From Sabellastarte sp. h YS-2021 (lineage: Eukaryota; Annelida; Polychaeta; Sabellida; Sabellidae): DNA of 64,000 nucleotides. Below are positions 12,238 through 24,861 of this stretch, piece after piece; within the stretch, counting starts at the first letter, position 1; each line of letters opens with the position of its first letter. Location: NCBI GenBank assembly GCA_964017235.1, contig OZ024929.1:112391793-112455792 (forward strand), in the 5' to 3' direction. The notes below the pieces were generated by a model. That model was not told the origin of the DNA. It did no database searches and saw only the letters and a list, made by a program, of their open reading frames with translations. Both the position numbers and the translations under genes were made by a program.

Positions 12238-15200
12238 ATGGGTTGTGTTATAAGCTACAAGTATATGTAATGTGAGACAGGGGGCCCATTGGTTAAGATA
12301 TTTGACATTAAATCACTCAGATTCCGCCTCTGTAGTTAGATTGACAGTGTTTCTTTTATCTGTAATAGCTGATATTGAGGAGCAATTATTGTAGGGAATA
12401 TCAGTGGCCTTTGCATTTAATCATCATTGAAGCAGTCTTGTCCAGATTACTAGAAAAATGTAAAGTCCAGACTAGAACAAACTACTTGCATTAAAAACAA
12501 GTAGTGTAATTTCACTGTCTCAACTTTGTATGTTCTTAGTGTTTAATACAAAAATTGCCCCTTACAGTCAGACAATAGATGCCAAAGTGGTAGTCTACTT
12601 GGACTTTGATGAAGTTTTCTTTGGCTGAACTTGTAAAATATTCCTTTTGATGCCAGATTATCAGATTCTCAGAGACCCAGCTCATTTTGCTGCTAGTTGC
12701 AAACTACGTTATCAAACAAATAGATTTTTGGATATTTGTCTCTACAGCATTGTAAATGATTACCACTGTATATAGATTAAGCATGTTTAACATCTTGTGG
12801 CAATGGCAGATGAAACAGTCTTTGAAGTTTGGACATGTTTGTTCCTGTAAACAGACAGTATAAGGCCCTTAATATAAAACACTGTACTTATATGGATCTC
12901 CAATCTGACTGCAGATTTCCTGTTTGAATTGTCTGTCTTTCTCGTGTAAAGAGTGCTGACAAGAAAGGAACCTGGGGCAGGTCCGTCGTCTGAGAAAGTA
13001 ACACATTCATTCAAATTACAACTTTTTACAGTGGGATTATCTATTAGATAATAATGTATGTAATATTCTTAATTTTTTTTTATATAGTGTTTATTTGATT
13101 CTGAATTACAACCACAATTGTTTATTTTTTGCAGATGTTTTATGTAAGTGATATAGAGTTAAGGCCTGATGATTTTAAAAGAACCCCAAAACTTCTTCCA
13201 CTAAAGCAGAGATTCTGAACTACAGGACAAATTTTTTTGTCTTGTTCTTCCACTTTTATTTAACATATTCCTACTTAAAGGGGTTTGATACATGGCTGGC
13301 TAAAATTACCTTCAGTAAGCGTATTTCTTCCTTTTCATCACATTCATAACATAATAGTTCTTAGAATATTCAATTGTAATTCCAAAGGTGGTGAGATATT
13401 CTTAGATCCTTTAGATTTTGAAGAAGGGAGGGAAAGTACTAAATGTTGTGAGAAATTAATTTTTCTTGATTTTTTTGTCTCTTTTACATGGGCCCTTGGG
13501 TTTATATCTGGTGTACTATCCCAACAAAGACCCCTGGCAATACAGTACAACAGTTGTGCTCAATACAATGGCAGTGTTAGCCATCCTCTGCATGATTTAT
13601 TGGAAATCAAAAGTGCATCCTATTTTTTGGCAAATGGGATTTAATAATCCTTTAATAAGGCTTTGAAAACATCTTGCAGAAGAATTTGTACGTTTGTTTA
13701 AGATTATTAGAGGGAAATAATATTGATGAAATCGATTTTTCATGACACACAAGAGAGACAGTATGCATTATAAACTGAGGAAGACAAATATGAAAAAATG
13801 AAAGATCTGGATCATATTCCAAATACAAAAAATCCTGTATTTTTGAAAAGTTGTATTGCCACTGTATTTTCATGGTCATGCTATTTGATATAAGGGTTTA
13901 AAAAGAAAAAAAAAACAGTATTTGACAGTATTTGATACTCGGCTATCTTGACAGAGAACTGAATTCTAAAAGTCCTTTCTTTACTTAATGTATTCCTGAA
14001 AAATCTTTTTTCATACTATTATTCTGTTAGCTTTAATATTGTGTCACATCAATGAATATAAAGCTTCCTTTGTCACACTTAGTTTATTAAATCCAGTGAA
14101 AGTAAGATGTTTCATGCAAATGGAAAAATGAAGACTTCCTGCCTTTGTTGTTTATTTTGTCAAAGACATGCTTTATCTGTTGTCACATTCTCTTTTGACT
14201 AAGAGCTACATATAGTTAAAAATGAACTTGATTTGTTTTTCATATGGGTGGCTTTGTTCCTGTCTACATTTTAGGCAAAGATGACAGTTTCAATCTATCC
14301 TTGTAGTGTTATTAGAACTGACCAAACTCAACCAGGGTTGTTATTTAATTCTTCCTGCTTTGTACATGTTCTTATGCAGGGTTTCTTGTCAAAAGCATTG
14401 CCTGTTAGAGAGGCATTTTCCACCATTACTTCCATTTTCCACCATAGTTATTTCTACAAATAATTGCATCAAAAATTCTTCTTAATTAAGTTAGGCAGCT
14501 TGCCATTTTCACAGGCGAGGCTCACGAGAGAGTAAAATAGGTCACAGTTCTGCCAGTGGCATGTGACCTGACTCAAAGACATTGATAGAACCACTTAAGG
14601 TAGCAGACTGGAATGCTTGCCCACTGCAACATTATTCTTAAGGGTTGTGATGCTGCTTTATATGCATATACTGAGACCTGCTGTCAGGCAAACCGAATCA
14701 ACCCCTGTGAAGTGTATGATAAGAGATCTAAGAAGACTGTCTATTTATCCATTTTACACTTAACTGATTAAAAGCAATTCTTGCAGGACTTGTTTGTTAC
14801 TCCTAGTGACTCCAATACAAGCCTAATGAAAAAAAGACGGGAAGACTGAAAAAGTACGAAATAATATTGTGTCAGCAGTGAAAGTTGTCGTGGTGGAGGA
14901 ATGATGTGGTGAACTTGTTCAAAAGCTGTGACAATATATCACTGATATTGCTAGAACTTGCTCAGTAGTATTCTATGTTAGTTAGACACTTCATAATATT
15001 CAGTATACAGGAATTTTAGTTCCAGAATGATCATATTCACTCGGTAGAAAAAGTTTGCATTGATTATTTTATCTTTTAGCTTTGTGTACAGCTATTTTTA
15101 AGAGAGTGTTGTTTCTTAATTTCATTAATTGCTTATTTAATGACTATACAACGAAAAACAGGAGTACACCTAACTAGGATATGTACAATCACTGTTCACG

Positions 15201-15289
15201 ACTAATATAGTGAAAAGCAGCAAATTCTGTGTTCTTGAATGGGAAAATAATTGACAAATACCCATTGGCTTCCTTGACTTGTAGAAACT

Positions 15290-15450
15290 TTTGTATACAT
15301 TTGCGAATTTTGTGACTAAATAAGGTCTCTGATCTCCACTGATGCCAAATTTGCACAAATTTTAATGACTTTACCTTAATTTTTGAAAGTCCCCTATCAG
15401 TGATGAATTTCCTGCCACTGGTGGCATTTCGCCCATTTCCTACTCTGCAT
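15290..15450 (+). repeat. Dispersed repeat family R, copy 1
   Basis: Shares TTTTGTGACTA...CTGATCTCC-ACTGATG...CAAATTT and a later CCACTGGTGGCA-like block with copies at 23080-23215 and 30125-30260, all in plus orientation and similarly spaced. No coding or terminal structure is visible; the class is unknown. Confidence 0.5.
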
Positions 15451-15827
15451 GAATATTGTTTTGGGGCAAAATATAATTCCTCCTTGATCATCTACTTTTG
15501 TTGTTATTTACTATAATTACTTTCAAGACTCTATTTTGGTCAATATCTCAATAGACATTTTCCGAATGCAGAGAACAGGGCATGCTAGGCGGTCAAATTT
15601 CTGTTGGAGAAGTCTTTGAACAAAAACAAATCAGTGCCAAATGCTTTATTTTCTGAGATTTGAACCAATAATATCTTAAGTAGAAAGCAGGTGTATGAAA
15701 TGAATGCCACCAAGACCCCTAAATTTTGTGTAAACATGAGTGTACAAATACCGTTTTGTGACAAAAGATACCTTTATATCACCCTTTTTGTCTGAAATTT
15801 ACTTTGAATTCATTTTCTGTTTTGCAG

Positions 15828-15939
15828 TTGTTGTCCTTTGTGCCTCACCTGATTCAGTCAGAGAAATCATGATCAAAGCCAGAGAGCTGAACTTTCACAA
15901 TGGAGAGTATGTCTTCTTCAACATAGACCTCTTCAGCAG
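15828..15939 (+). CDS. NPR3-like: Exon 2: receptor ligand-binding domain
   Basis: Preceded by CATTTTCTGTTTTGCAG and followed by CAG/GTAACC. Joined to exon 1 it reads IVVLCASPDSVREIMIKARE, then LNFHNGEYVFFNIDLFSR. The VVLCAS...VREIM...GEYVFFNIDLF pattern is typical of natriuretic peptide receptors, where it lies in the second lobe of the extracellular domain. It contributes residues 241-278, with the last codon split (phase 2). Length 112 bases. Confidence 0.92.
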
Positions 15940-16480
15940 GTAACCTCATTGTGTGTTACATAAACATGAAGAATTTTCTGTTGCATCGTTCACTTGTAGA
16001 ATCTAAATGATTACTCTGGATCCATCTCTGCTCATTGGACCACAAAGCAATTGGAGAAAAAAATGTGGTTAAACTCTTATAAAGGGTTAGAACTTTATAC
16101 AATTGCAACTGTTTTTGATCTGGTAAATGGCATAAAACCAAACTCCAGAATGTCTAGAATAAAACTGGAATGTCTGACAGTATTTCATGAACGTACATTT
16201 TACTATTTCCTTGAGCAACTTATTTCTCTTGAAATGATCGTATTGGTGTTTGGTCAAGAGATGGCAAGTGTATTGTATCTCTTGAGCACACATTTCCAGT
16301 TGGTACTGTCTTGAGGCTCTGTATTTCACATTTGTATGGCACTCTTTTTAGTAATAACTTTATTACCTACATATTGACATTTGGGTTTGTTCATCAGTAA
16401 CATATTAAATCCCCTGCCAAATATCTCTGTTATTTAATCACTCTGATAGTTCCCTAAGGTTGGGGCAAATTCCAGATATT

Positions 16481-16890
16481 ACCGTATTTCACTGTATAAA
16501 TCACCCAGTGGCAATGCATTTTTTCTAAGGGGTAGGGGGATGGTCTACTATTATAGATAAAAACAACTCTTGAGTTTGGTTTGCAATGGGCGATAATTAG
16601 ACATTTTACAACATGCTTCGCGATTGGCAGCAAGTGCAATTTGTGTGAAAATTTAAAATATTAGAAACAAACCTTATATCTAAAGAAATAGTTTTTTTTC
16701 TCTCATATTTTTTTAGATATTATGTCATTTTTGATCAAAAGTGCCATGTTTTTGTTTTGATTTTTTTCATTTCCTGTTAATGATTATTTGATAAGGGGTG
16801 TTCTAAAACTCAATTTTTTTCGAAATCCTGGAATTTTCAAGTAGAGGAGAGGAGGTGTTTAAAAGGGAGGGGACATTTGCATGGTGACAA
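16481..16890. mobile_element. MITE related to the element at 36068, degraded
   Basis: Begins ACCGTATTTCACTGTATAAA and ends near 16890 with a decayed inverted copy. Its 3' portion (ATCCTGGAATTTTCAAGTAG then GAGGTGTTTAAAAGGGAG) is similar to 36630-36690 of the longer copy. There is no coding; the right end is approximate. Confidence 0.6.
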
Positions 16891-18104
16891 AGTACTTTCA
16901 TGATTTTATATTAAAATGCAAACTTTGCATTAATTAAAAAAATTGGTAACCAGTTAATTTTAATTGTTTTGACCAAATATCAATGGTAGATACAATTAAG
17001 GCTGATCAAAGATTGTCCTAGATCAGAAGTTCAACTGTAATATGTTTTGTTTATTCTGTTAAGTTTAAGGAATAGGGCCTCGCTAGAGCTTGCGCTTAAA
17101 ACTAATACAAAAATAGTCAAACTTAAGGGGAGAATATCAGGGTTTCCCCAGTTTGGCAATTTTCACATTTCTGTACTTATGCTACAAGAGTAAATGAAAA
17201 ACATACACTTTGTAAAGTTTTACAATATTCCCCATGGCATAGCATCACTGTAATTTAATTTGGCTTCCAGCTCCAGATTACTGGATCTTGCTCCTATGGG
17301 AAGATAGGATTTTGGCATGTTTTGTAGTTCAGATAGATTTTTTACTAAGATGAAATATTAGGTGTCAGTTTTTGAAGACTTTTGATCAGAGCAATTGTGC
17401 AAAATTTATAATTGTGTTATTTTAACATCAGTGTAATTATTAAAGTACTTTACAAACCTATGTCGGAAGTTTTTCATGGTCACTCGACCAATTACCCCAA
17501 TTTACATTCAGTGCTTTGTGTCAGTGGCACTTCTGATTAAAACCAAATGAGCTTGATTCAGTTTACACTCAATACACTATCCAATGGCCAAATCATAAAT
17601 AACTAATTACTGTCCAATTTGTGCAAGGTGATTAGTTAAGCAGACACTATTAGGGTATGATCCATTTAATCCCTTACAAACCATGCCATGCTTATGTATT
17701 GAAGGGACATATAGGGTTAATTATTATTTCATGGGATTATACTTCAGTAGATACAACTAACAAATGGATTTTATTAATGGGGGACGTACATAAATTTTCA
17801 TTATGTATGGATAATGGTGGTATTGATATATTTTCCAATACTTGCCATTAGTTAGGGTTTTCATCTGCCTATGACTTGGTTCTGGTTCAGGATTCTGCCA
17901 AAGTTTGTAATTTGTAGCTAATGCAGTTAGAATAGTCCCTACGAAATGGTAGGACTCAGTGAAGGTCAGACTAAAACGGAAAGAAAGAGCTGATAACATA
18001 GTTGATCTTGTTACCTCAAGAGTTTGATATTTTTAAGTTTGTTTTGTCCCACTTCAAAGTGAATTATCTTGTACGGAACCTGCAAATGTTGTTTGCAATG
18101 TCCA

Positions 18105-18220
18105 TTGATTTGCAGTGCAGAATCTTGACCAACTGGTAACTATCATGTTCAATCCCTTCTAATTATTGTAAAATGACCATAGAATGTGTTCACAATGGAG
18201 TCAGCCTAAATCAATCAATA
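18105..18220 (+). mobile_element. Decayed SINE 3' half
   Basis: TTTGCAGTGCAGAATCTTGA, a CCAACTGG block and a TCAATCAATA end follow the same order as the 3' half of the SINE at 12002. Similarity is patchy and the tRNA-like head is absent. Confidence 0.35.
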
Positions 18221-18388
18221 TGCTATTGCCAAGAATTAATAACTTATAAAGTACTTTTATGGGATCTCTTACAAAATTCAACTATTTTTATGACAATCCT
18301 TGCTTTGTCATTATAACAACTTTCCATTATGAGACATGATTAACAGCCTGGGTAATAGTATGACAAAAATTTTAGGTGGTTGGAAGAA

Positions 18389-18530
18389 TTTATTTGTTTA
18401 TTTATTCATTTAGTTCTTTACTTTATGCATTGTATCTTTATATTGGTTATATTGTGATGAGAAGTTAGAAGGGCAGAGGAAACCAGTACATACAGTTGGT
18501 CAAGGTTTTGTACTGTAAACCACTGGTTGG
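18389..18530 (-). mobile_element. SINE, truncated, minus orientation
   Basis: Starts with the T-rich complement of an (AAAT)n tail. It shares GGGCAGAGGAAACCAGTACA and TGTACTGTAAACCACTGG with the full copy at 39514. It breaks off before the tRNA-like head. Confidence 0.7.
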
Positions 18531-18570
18531 AGGAAAGCACTTCATACTGTTTGATCTGGTTTTCACATTA

Positions 18571-19114
18571 TTCCCCTTTCACACTAAAGGTGGTATCACC
18601 CACGGTAGGCCACATTTGGTGAAACGTTCTTGTCCTTGGACCACCATCTGACATCTGTTTGCAACCTTGCAACTCAGTGGCAAGTCCTACAGAAGTTTTA
18701 AACTGTTTAAAATTTCTGCCTCTGATTTTGGTACAGTGAGAATGTGCAGATGATTCTCGCATGTGCATATGAATTTCTGACTACGTTAACCAAAGGTGTG
18801 GTCCACGGTGTACATAAGGCTGTGATTAGGTCATATTTTGGTGTAATACGGCAACATAATGTGAGGTAAGGTATTGGTCGTTTTGCGACGTGTTTGTCCA
18901 ACGGCTACCGAAGGTGAGTTGAGGTTGCTTCTCGGTGATCAACGTTTGTAGTACTGTCATTTTGCTGTTATTGATGGTTAAAAAACCGTGTCCAATCAGT
19001 GGCCATCCATGTGTAGTGTGAACAACTTGGACAAAATAGGGTGACCTGGGGTCGGTTCCGCTGCAGAGTAAAACTTCTATCTCTGGACGTACCTCCTGTA
19101 GTGTGAAAGGGAAA
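18571..19114. mobile_element. MITE, 544 bp, termini TTCCCYTTTCACACTA
   Basis: The left end TTCCCCTTTCACACTAAAGG is mirrored at the right end by CCTCCTGTAGTGTGAAAGGG. The flanks ATTA on both sides may be a short target duplication. It is more GC-rich than its surroundings. No transposase is present; the superfamily is not assigned. Confidence 0.7.
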
Positions 19115-19189
19115 TTAGTCAGTTGTCCATTATGATAAAATGTTTACATGTGATCCTCAAACTTGTGAAGTGGTCTTCCTTAATATATT

Positions 19190-19340
19190 AGAAGTGCTTC
19201 ACCTCCATACTCCTTTTATGACAGGTTGAAAGCACATTTTTTCATCCAGATATATCCCCTGTAGCTGTCTTCTGCGCTCTGGGGACCTATGGTTGATGAC
19301 CTCGTTCTAACCTTGTTTTATGACTTAGGGATATGATAGT
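19190..19340 (+). mobile_element. Possible LINE 3' end
   Basis: YSFYDRLKAHFF resembles the FKxRLKxHLF block at the end of many LINE proteins, and a UTR-like stretch follows. There is one short motif only, so this is tentative. Confidence 0.25.
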
Positions 19341-20798
19341 GACTTTGTCTTGTGGCTTGGTATTTGTTTTTCAGAAAATAGGAATAAAAAATTGGCAATA
19401 ACAAAAAAGTCATAATCGAGATTCTATACTCAAAACTAGCTTGGAGTAGCAAGCAGCCATTTTGGTTGCACTATGTTAGTCTTATGTGTCCCTTTATGTT
19501 TCTCATACCTAAGAGTCTGTCAAATGATGGAAATTAAGTGCTGTAAAAGTACTCATTGTACTACATACATTACATTCGATTACATTTCATACTCTTTCTC
19601 AATTAAGACCAGATTCCGAGATTTGACCCCTTAGTTTAAGAGGTAGAAAACAAACGTAGCAACTCAATAGTGGTACAGCTTTTTCACATAGAAAGTATGA
19701 TATTTCAATACTGATGCTCCATTTATATTTGACTCAACTATTTGTTGCTCTCATACAGTCTCAAGTCTCAAATCAGGGTCTTTTTTATCAATTCTAAGAT
19801 TTGTCTCAGACATAAGATATAATCCTCAGTTGGCATTCAGCAAATGTCCCAAAATGAGTTGGCGCTTAAGCTTCGTCTTAAATGTAAAATTGTTAGGAAA
19901 GTGGTATCAAGTCATATTTCTCACTTTGTGAGAATGGTTATATAACAACCTTCTGAGATTTTGATCAACAAATGGTAAATTAACAACCTCAGAGAGATTT
20001 TGATTGACAGCAGTTGTGTATTGTGTATATCTGTCTTAGATCATGATTTAGTAGTTTATCATATATTCCCACTGCAAGAATGAACTGATATATACAGTAT
20101 CCATTGAATACATGTAAGCATTTTGAAATGTCACTCACATTCACAATATAATAATAAATTAAGGTTTTCTTTTCTGGTATTTTTTGCTTCTGCTTTTAGA
20201 TTTATGGCCCTTTGTTTTGCCATTAAGGGATATTGATTTTACCATCAAAAGCAATTGTAAATAATGCGCTTAGTCATGGTTTCTGAAGAAATGAAAATGT
20301 TGCTAATTCCTGCAAATTATATACCAGATTTATACAGAAATAGCTTTGTAATCATGTCATTTCATCATAACTGTCTATTCACTATTTTGACATTCAAACT
20401 TCTTTTGGCTCATATTTTAGATCCTTCTAATTATTGGTATCATAGGCATACAACGCTGTTGTATCCGGTTCATATCTAGGGATGACTGTAAGAAAGATCA
20501 GAAAACATTATACATATATATCCTTCATGTCTTTTGACAAGATAACAACAAGCAGTACCCAATTTTTAGGAGTTCCAACGCAGAACTGGAACATCTTTAC
20601 GGTAGTCTAAGCCAAAACTAGACTCTACCTTATGCAAAAATAAAATCTTAATGGGATTAATAGTTTTTGAGTTATACAGCAAATATTATCGAAAAATTTA
20701 AAAAAAATCTAGAGTGTCGATCCATATGCAGGGCATCTTTGAGATGGGCTGAGCCACAAGTAGACCTCATCTTACATGAAATTATGACTCTGACCCAA

Positions 20799-21002
20799 TT
20801 TTATTTATTTGGGTTTTACGTTGCTTTCCACATTGTACAGGTCATATGATGACGGGTAGTTTGGTGGGCAGAGAAAACCAGTACATACAGTTGATCAACG
20901 TTCTGTACTGTAAACTGCCGTCCATCGACAAGCAAAGCAACTACCAACTTTCCCACATAAGATCCAGGGCAAGTGTGTTACCACTGCACCACCTTGACCC
21001 CC
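20799..21002 (-). mobile_element. SINE, minus orientation, B-box region deleted
   Basis: Contains the complement of the A-T tail, TTTTACGTTGCTTTCCACAT, GTACATACAGTTGATCAACG and the A-box side TGTGTTACCACTGCACCACC. The segment that should hold the B box is missing between about 20965 and 20970. Confidence 0.75.
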
Positions 21003-22756
21003 AACTCTGATCCAATGTATAGTTTTCAAGATATATGGACACAATTACAGCACCCTCACCTCTCAGTTTCTGGGAGTGAGGGTGACAACTGAAAACATGA
21101 TCTTTACAAAGACTCAATAATTTCTAAGTCATACAGTTGTAGTTTTTAAGGTTGAAGCTCAAACTATGACAAATAATACATCTACAAAAGTTGGAATTTC
21201 AGATAATGATAAAGTTCATTGGAAAAGGTCATCTAAATAACTGATATTTACTTTTACTTATAAGGGAATTCTACTTTTTACAGATTTCTGTTTAAAGGAG
21301 TTCAGCCTGAGTTACAAGTATTCTGGTTGTTATAAGTTGATGTAGATTTTTCCATAAATTTCTGATTAAAAATACACACAAATGTTGACGTAAATGGAGG
21401 AAGATTAACAGGATATCTGGCTAATGGATGAAACTGGAATAATAGACATTCTAAACTTTTATTGAATGTTTTTCCCTGGTCTTTGTTTATGTCTTTTATC
21501 CAAATAAATCCTTGCCAGTATTCCTGTGAGAGTCATTGTTGCATGCTAAAATGCAATAAATTCAGCTGTATCTGCATATATTCCAAACCTAATCCACCCT
21601 CTCTGGATGCAGAAATTTTCCTGGAATGAGGTGATTTTAATGAATGTCACAAGTTACTGGTGGTACCTGATATGTCACAGAACTGTCAGATTAAGCCATG
21701 TTTTGAATACTAGCTCAGGTTTCACCCAGTTTGGCTTGAATAGATCAGTCATAAGTGGCTGATATTTAAATCTCTAATTGCTAGCCCTTCTCTGATGATG
21801 GATTGGCTGATGCAAGTAATTGCTCAGTTGCAAAGCTGGTTCTCTTCTATTATGATGTACTTTTCCCCTGGGAATTAAAATCTGAAACCTACTTTATAAA
21901 GTGAACTTTGCTGTGCCTCTCCCCAATTTTCAGCTAATTTATATTTATCTGTTTTCATATGTGTATTAGGTCACATGTATAAATATCTAACATGTTTATG
22001 TCATGTATTTGATAAAGTGAAAAAATGTTGACAAAACACAAAAACTAAGAAATAAGAATGATAATTTATGATATGTATGTAATGTCACTGTTTGAGGTAT
22101 AATAAGTTAGAGCTGAGGTGTCTCATTTATCTTGAACAGCAGACATTTATCCTCAGACTGTATAAAGTGAAAAGTTATTATTTGGGAGGAGTATTAAATG
22201 CATCTGCTATTTATATTTTTGCAGTTGATATTCTAGCTTTTCAGCTCAAAAATCTTATATAAATTATGTAAATATTAATTGAATGTAATAGTTCAGTTTA
22301 TTTTGCTTTGCATGGGACAAAGATACTTCTATGCATTCTTCTAAAAGCATTGACAATATGAAATGATATGATATGGTCTGACACTGAAGTTGAAATTGGT
22401 GTGACATACCTTGTCTAGACACAAAACACAATCATACAATGATACAGTAGAAACCAACATAAAGTGATTTATGTGTTGAAGAATTCTCCAGCTGATTGGT
22501 AGGTGTCATCAACTTGTACAAGACAATGCTTCAACTAAGATGAGTCAACTTTTGAAAACACTTTTACCATTTTCATCAGGTTAGGTTATATATTACAGGT
22601 TATTATGTCTATGTATTGGATTCATTTAGAGTATATGGTATTTTGCTCTCTATGGTCATGTGTTCACATGGCCAGGTGAGAAATGCTACAGTGCTGTCTC
22701 TGTACAACCCTGTGTATTGAAGTACCGTAAATATGTAACTTTATTATATTTCACAG

Positions 22757-22952
22757 TAAGAATGAGATAGAAAAACCATGGTTCCGAGCCAATGATACAG
22801 ACGATCGGAACAATAAAGCCAGAGAGGCGTACGAGGCTCTGATGACAGTGACACTGAGGAAGCCTGAAAGTGAGGCCTACAAGAACTTCAGTGAAGAGGT
22901 GAAACGGAGGGCGAGACAAGAGTATGGACACTTTGTGTATGGAGATGAAGAG
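22757..22952 (+). CDS. NPR3-like: Exon 3: receptor ligand-binding domain
   Basis: Acceptor TATATTTCACAG, donor GAG/GTGGGT. With the split codon it reads SKNEIEKPWFRANDTDDRNN, then a helical stretch KAREAYEALMTVTLRKPESE, and ends FVYGDEE. PWFRANDTDDRNNKAREAYEALM corresponds to the PW...D..D..A..AF..LL region of the family. It contributes residues 278-343 and ends in phase 0. Its last ~15 bases plus the donor have been amplified downstream at 23478-24355. Confidence 0.9.
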
Positions 22953-23079
22953 GTGGGTGCAACAGTTGAAATATGTACAGAAGAAAAAAAATGTAAAATT
23001 CACTGCAGTGTGTGAAATATGTACTTTAAAAAAACCCTCTTCTAATTTTTTGGACTTTTGGGAATTTTTTTTTCATTTG

Positions 23080-23215
23080 TGATTTTTTTGTGACTATATT
23101 AGCAAATCTGATATCCCCTGATGTAACTTGGCCTACATTTTGATTATTTTGTCTTTCTTTGAAAGGGTGCCCACTAGTGGCAATTGTTACCTGCAGTGGG
23201 AAATTTCACATTTTT
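23080..23215 (+). repeat. Dispersed repeat family R, copy 2
   Basis: Shares TTTTGTGACTATATTAG, CCCTGATG and CCCACTAGTGGCAAT blocks with the copies at 15290 and 30125. Confidence 0.5.
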
Positions 23216-23477
23216 ATACTCTATATTTATATAGTATATATTTATTTGTCTCAGGTAAGATTTGTTTAGTAGATCTCACTGTAATAAATTTCAAATAAAA
23301 CTTGATTTTTAGCTAAACTTTTGTGAATCTTGTGAATCTGGATCCAAGACAGACTTCACAAATGACCAGTGGTCAGTTTTGGTGGCAGTTCTAAGCTGAA
23401 GATCACACTGTCAAACTATAACGTCCAGTTTTAATAGAAAGTTATCATCAGGTTGACATCAAGCTTTTGATAATTTT

Positions 23478-24355
23478 TAGGAGATGGGTGTAATGACTGA
23501 AAGATACAGGTAATAAAGTGACTGAAAGATATAGGTTTAACTATATATAAGAGTTGGTTGTAATGTTTGAAGTACCTAAGTACTTGTAAGTGTAATTACT
23601 TTGCTGTGTAAAGGAGCTAAATATAATGACTCACATAGACACAAAGTAGCAAACTTTTTTAAATTTCAAAGAAAATAGAAGGTCAATAAAATTATAATGA
23701 TTGAATTGTACATATAGGTGTTACTGTTTAGATACTATTGATGCAAGTATAAGTATTTTTTGGCTGTTTTCAAAGGAGGTAGGTAAAGTGGGTGAAATAG
23801 ACAGATATATTCACTTTAAGTATGAAAATAGGAGGTTGGTGTTATTGCTGAATTGCATAGCTGTGACTATGTAGATATGATGGGTGCAATGGATGAAGTG
23901 CAGATATAGTTGTAGCAATTTTTGGTATGTGAAGGATGTAAGCGTAATGGCTGACATATAAGAGAAACCTTTTTAAGTATAACAAAAGGAGGTGGGTCTA
24001 ATTACTGACCGAGTTTAAGTATACATTTAACCATGGTAAAAAGGAAGCGGTTTGGCTTAATGTCCACTTCTAGTTAAAGTATAGGGAAAAGGGATTAAAT
24101 GCAATGGCTGACATAGACATGTGTGATTAGCCAGGTTAAGTATGAGATAGGAGAATGAAATAATGGCTGAAGCACAGTTGTAGATATAACCATTGTCAGT
24201 TTAAAATCATTAAGCCTAAGTTCCTTTTCCTGATTAAAGAGAAGAGGAAGGGGTCAATTTCTGCAGGTCAGATTTTGTTGCTACCATTTTAAGTATGGAG
24301 AGGAGATAAGTGTTAATAACTGAGAGATATGTAGATGTAACCATTGTTAGCAAAT
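23478..24355 (+). repeat. Degenerate ~50-60-bp tandem array derived from the exon 3 donor junction
   Basis: About ten to twelve eroded units, for example starting near 23478, 23774, 23816, 23881, 23974, 24075, 24136 and 24290. They resemble the exon 3/intron 3 boundary: TTTGTGTATGGAGATGAAGA, then G/GTGGGTGCAAC, then GTTGAAATATGTACAG. The clearest unit (24285-24340) reads AAGTATGGAGAGGAGATAAG, then TGTTAATAACTGAGAGATAT. Copies of the donor survive as GTAGGT (23779), GTTGGT (23835) and GTGGGT (23992); others have lost the GT. Alignment was by eye; the unit number is approximate. Confidence 0.7.
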
Positions 24356-24421
24356 GAATAAGCAATTGATAGCTTGTTGTAGTCACACTTACCTTGTGCT
24401 CTTGATTTTCCAGTTATTATG

Positions 24422-24522
24422 TCCACCCCCCTGGGGGGTGGATATATTATTTTTGCTTTTTTCGCCGTCCGATGTCCGATGTCCGATGTCCGATGTCCGG
24501 CGTCCGGCGTCCGATGTCCGGC
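24422..24522 (+). repeat. Hairpin leader and (GTCCGRY)8 heptamer array
   Basis: A perfect 10-bp stem with a one-base centre spans 24422-24442 (TCCACCCCCC paired with GGGGGGTGGA). After TATATTATTTTTGC come eight heptamers GTCCGAT/GTCCGGC at 24467-24522. The heptamers open frames on both strands; these are artefacts. This block opens the element that includes the 169-bp satellite. Confidence 0.85.
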
Positions 24523-24530
24523 GTCACGCA

Positions 24531-24861
24531 TGGTTTCCGCTCATTTAAAGGAAAAGTATTAGAGCTATTGTCACCAAATTTGGTATGCAGGCTTATTGGG
24601 TCAGTAGCTTGCTTGGGATTGCTTTTGGCTGTTGTACCTCTTTTGCTTACTGAGTAATACTTAAGTACAGCTATTTTCAGTACCCATTGGTTTCCGTGCA
24701 TTTAAGCCAAAATAATTAAAGATATTTTACTACAATTTTGAATACAAGATTGTTATGTCCATAGCTCGCTTGGTATTGCATTTGGGACTGATAGCTTTGT
24801 CAGTACATGAGTAATAGCCATTTAGGTACTTCATTGTGTATTTTCAGTACTACTTTTGAGT
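24531..24861 (+). repeat. Two diverged ~165-bp units between heptamer array and satellite
   Basis: Two related units each begin near GGTTTCCGYKCATTTAA (24532 and 24689), pass through an AGCTYGCTTGG block and end TTTTCAGTAC (24683 and 24850). They are similar in length to the satellite unit but strongly diverged, and may be older sister units. Confidence 0.6.

Larger units (their letters stand above)
1955..15827 (+). other. Intron 1 (13.9 kb)
   Basis: Bounded by GTAAGT and a TTTTGCAG acceptor. It holds a 362-bp MITE, two LINE remnants, a 1.5-kb palindromic MITE flanked by an inverted pair of minisatellite-like repeats, a SINE, and one copy of a dispersed repeat near 15290. Around 2007-2050 and 2169-2211 two similar 45-base stretches suggest an old duplication. 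Near 4242-4271 a 12-base GTGAACCATAGT-type motif occurs three times. The remaining stretches (for example 2530-5200, 10020-12000, 12240-15290) are AT-rich with nothing I can name. Confidence 0.85.
15940..22756 (+). other. Intron 2 (6.8 kb)
   Basis: Runs from GTAACC to TATTTCACAG. It contains a MITE at 16481, SINE pieces at 18105, 18389 and 20799, a 540-bp MITE at 18571 and a possible LINE tail near 19190. The stretches 16900-18100, 19400-20790 and 21010-22680 show no gene or repeat that I can support. Confidence 0.85.

Noticed and set aside
22686..23003. 105-codon minus-strand frame opposite exon 3
   Set aside because: Antisense shadow of a coding exon with good splice sites on the plus strand.
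24313..24701. Open frames with repeated GHRTPDAGHRTSD-like or MSDVRCPMSDVR peptides
   Set aside because: Artefact of the GTCCGRY heptamer array read in several frames.
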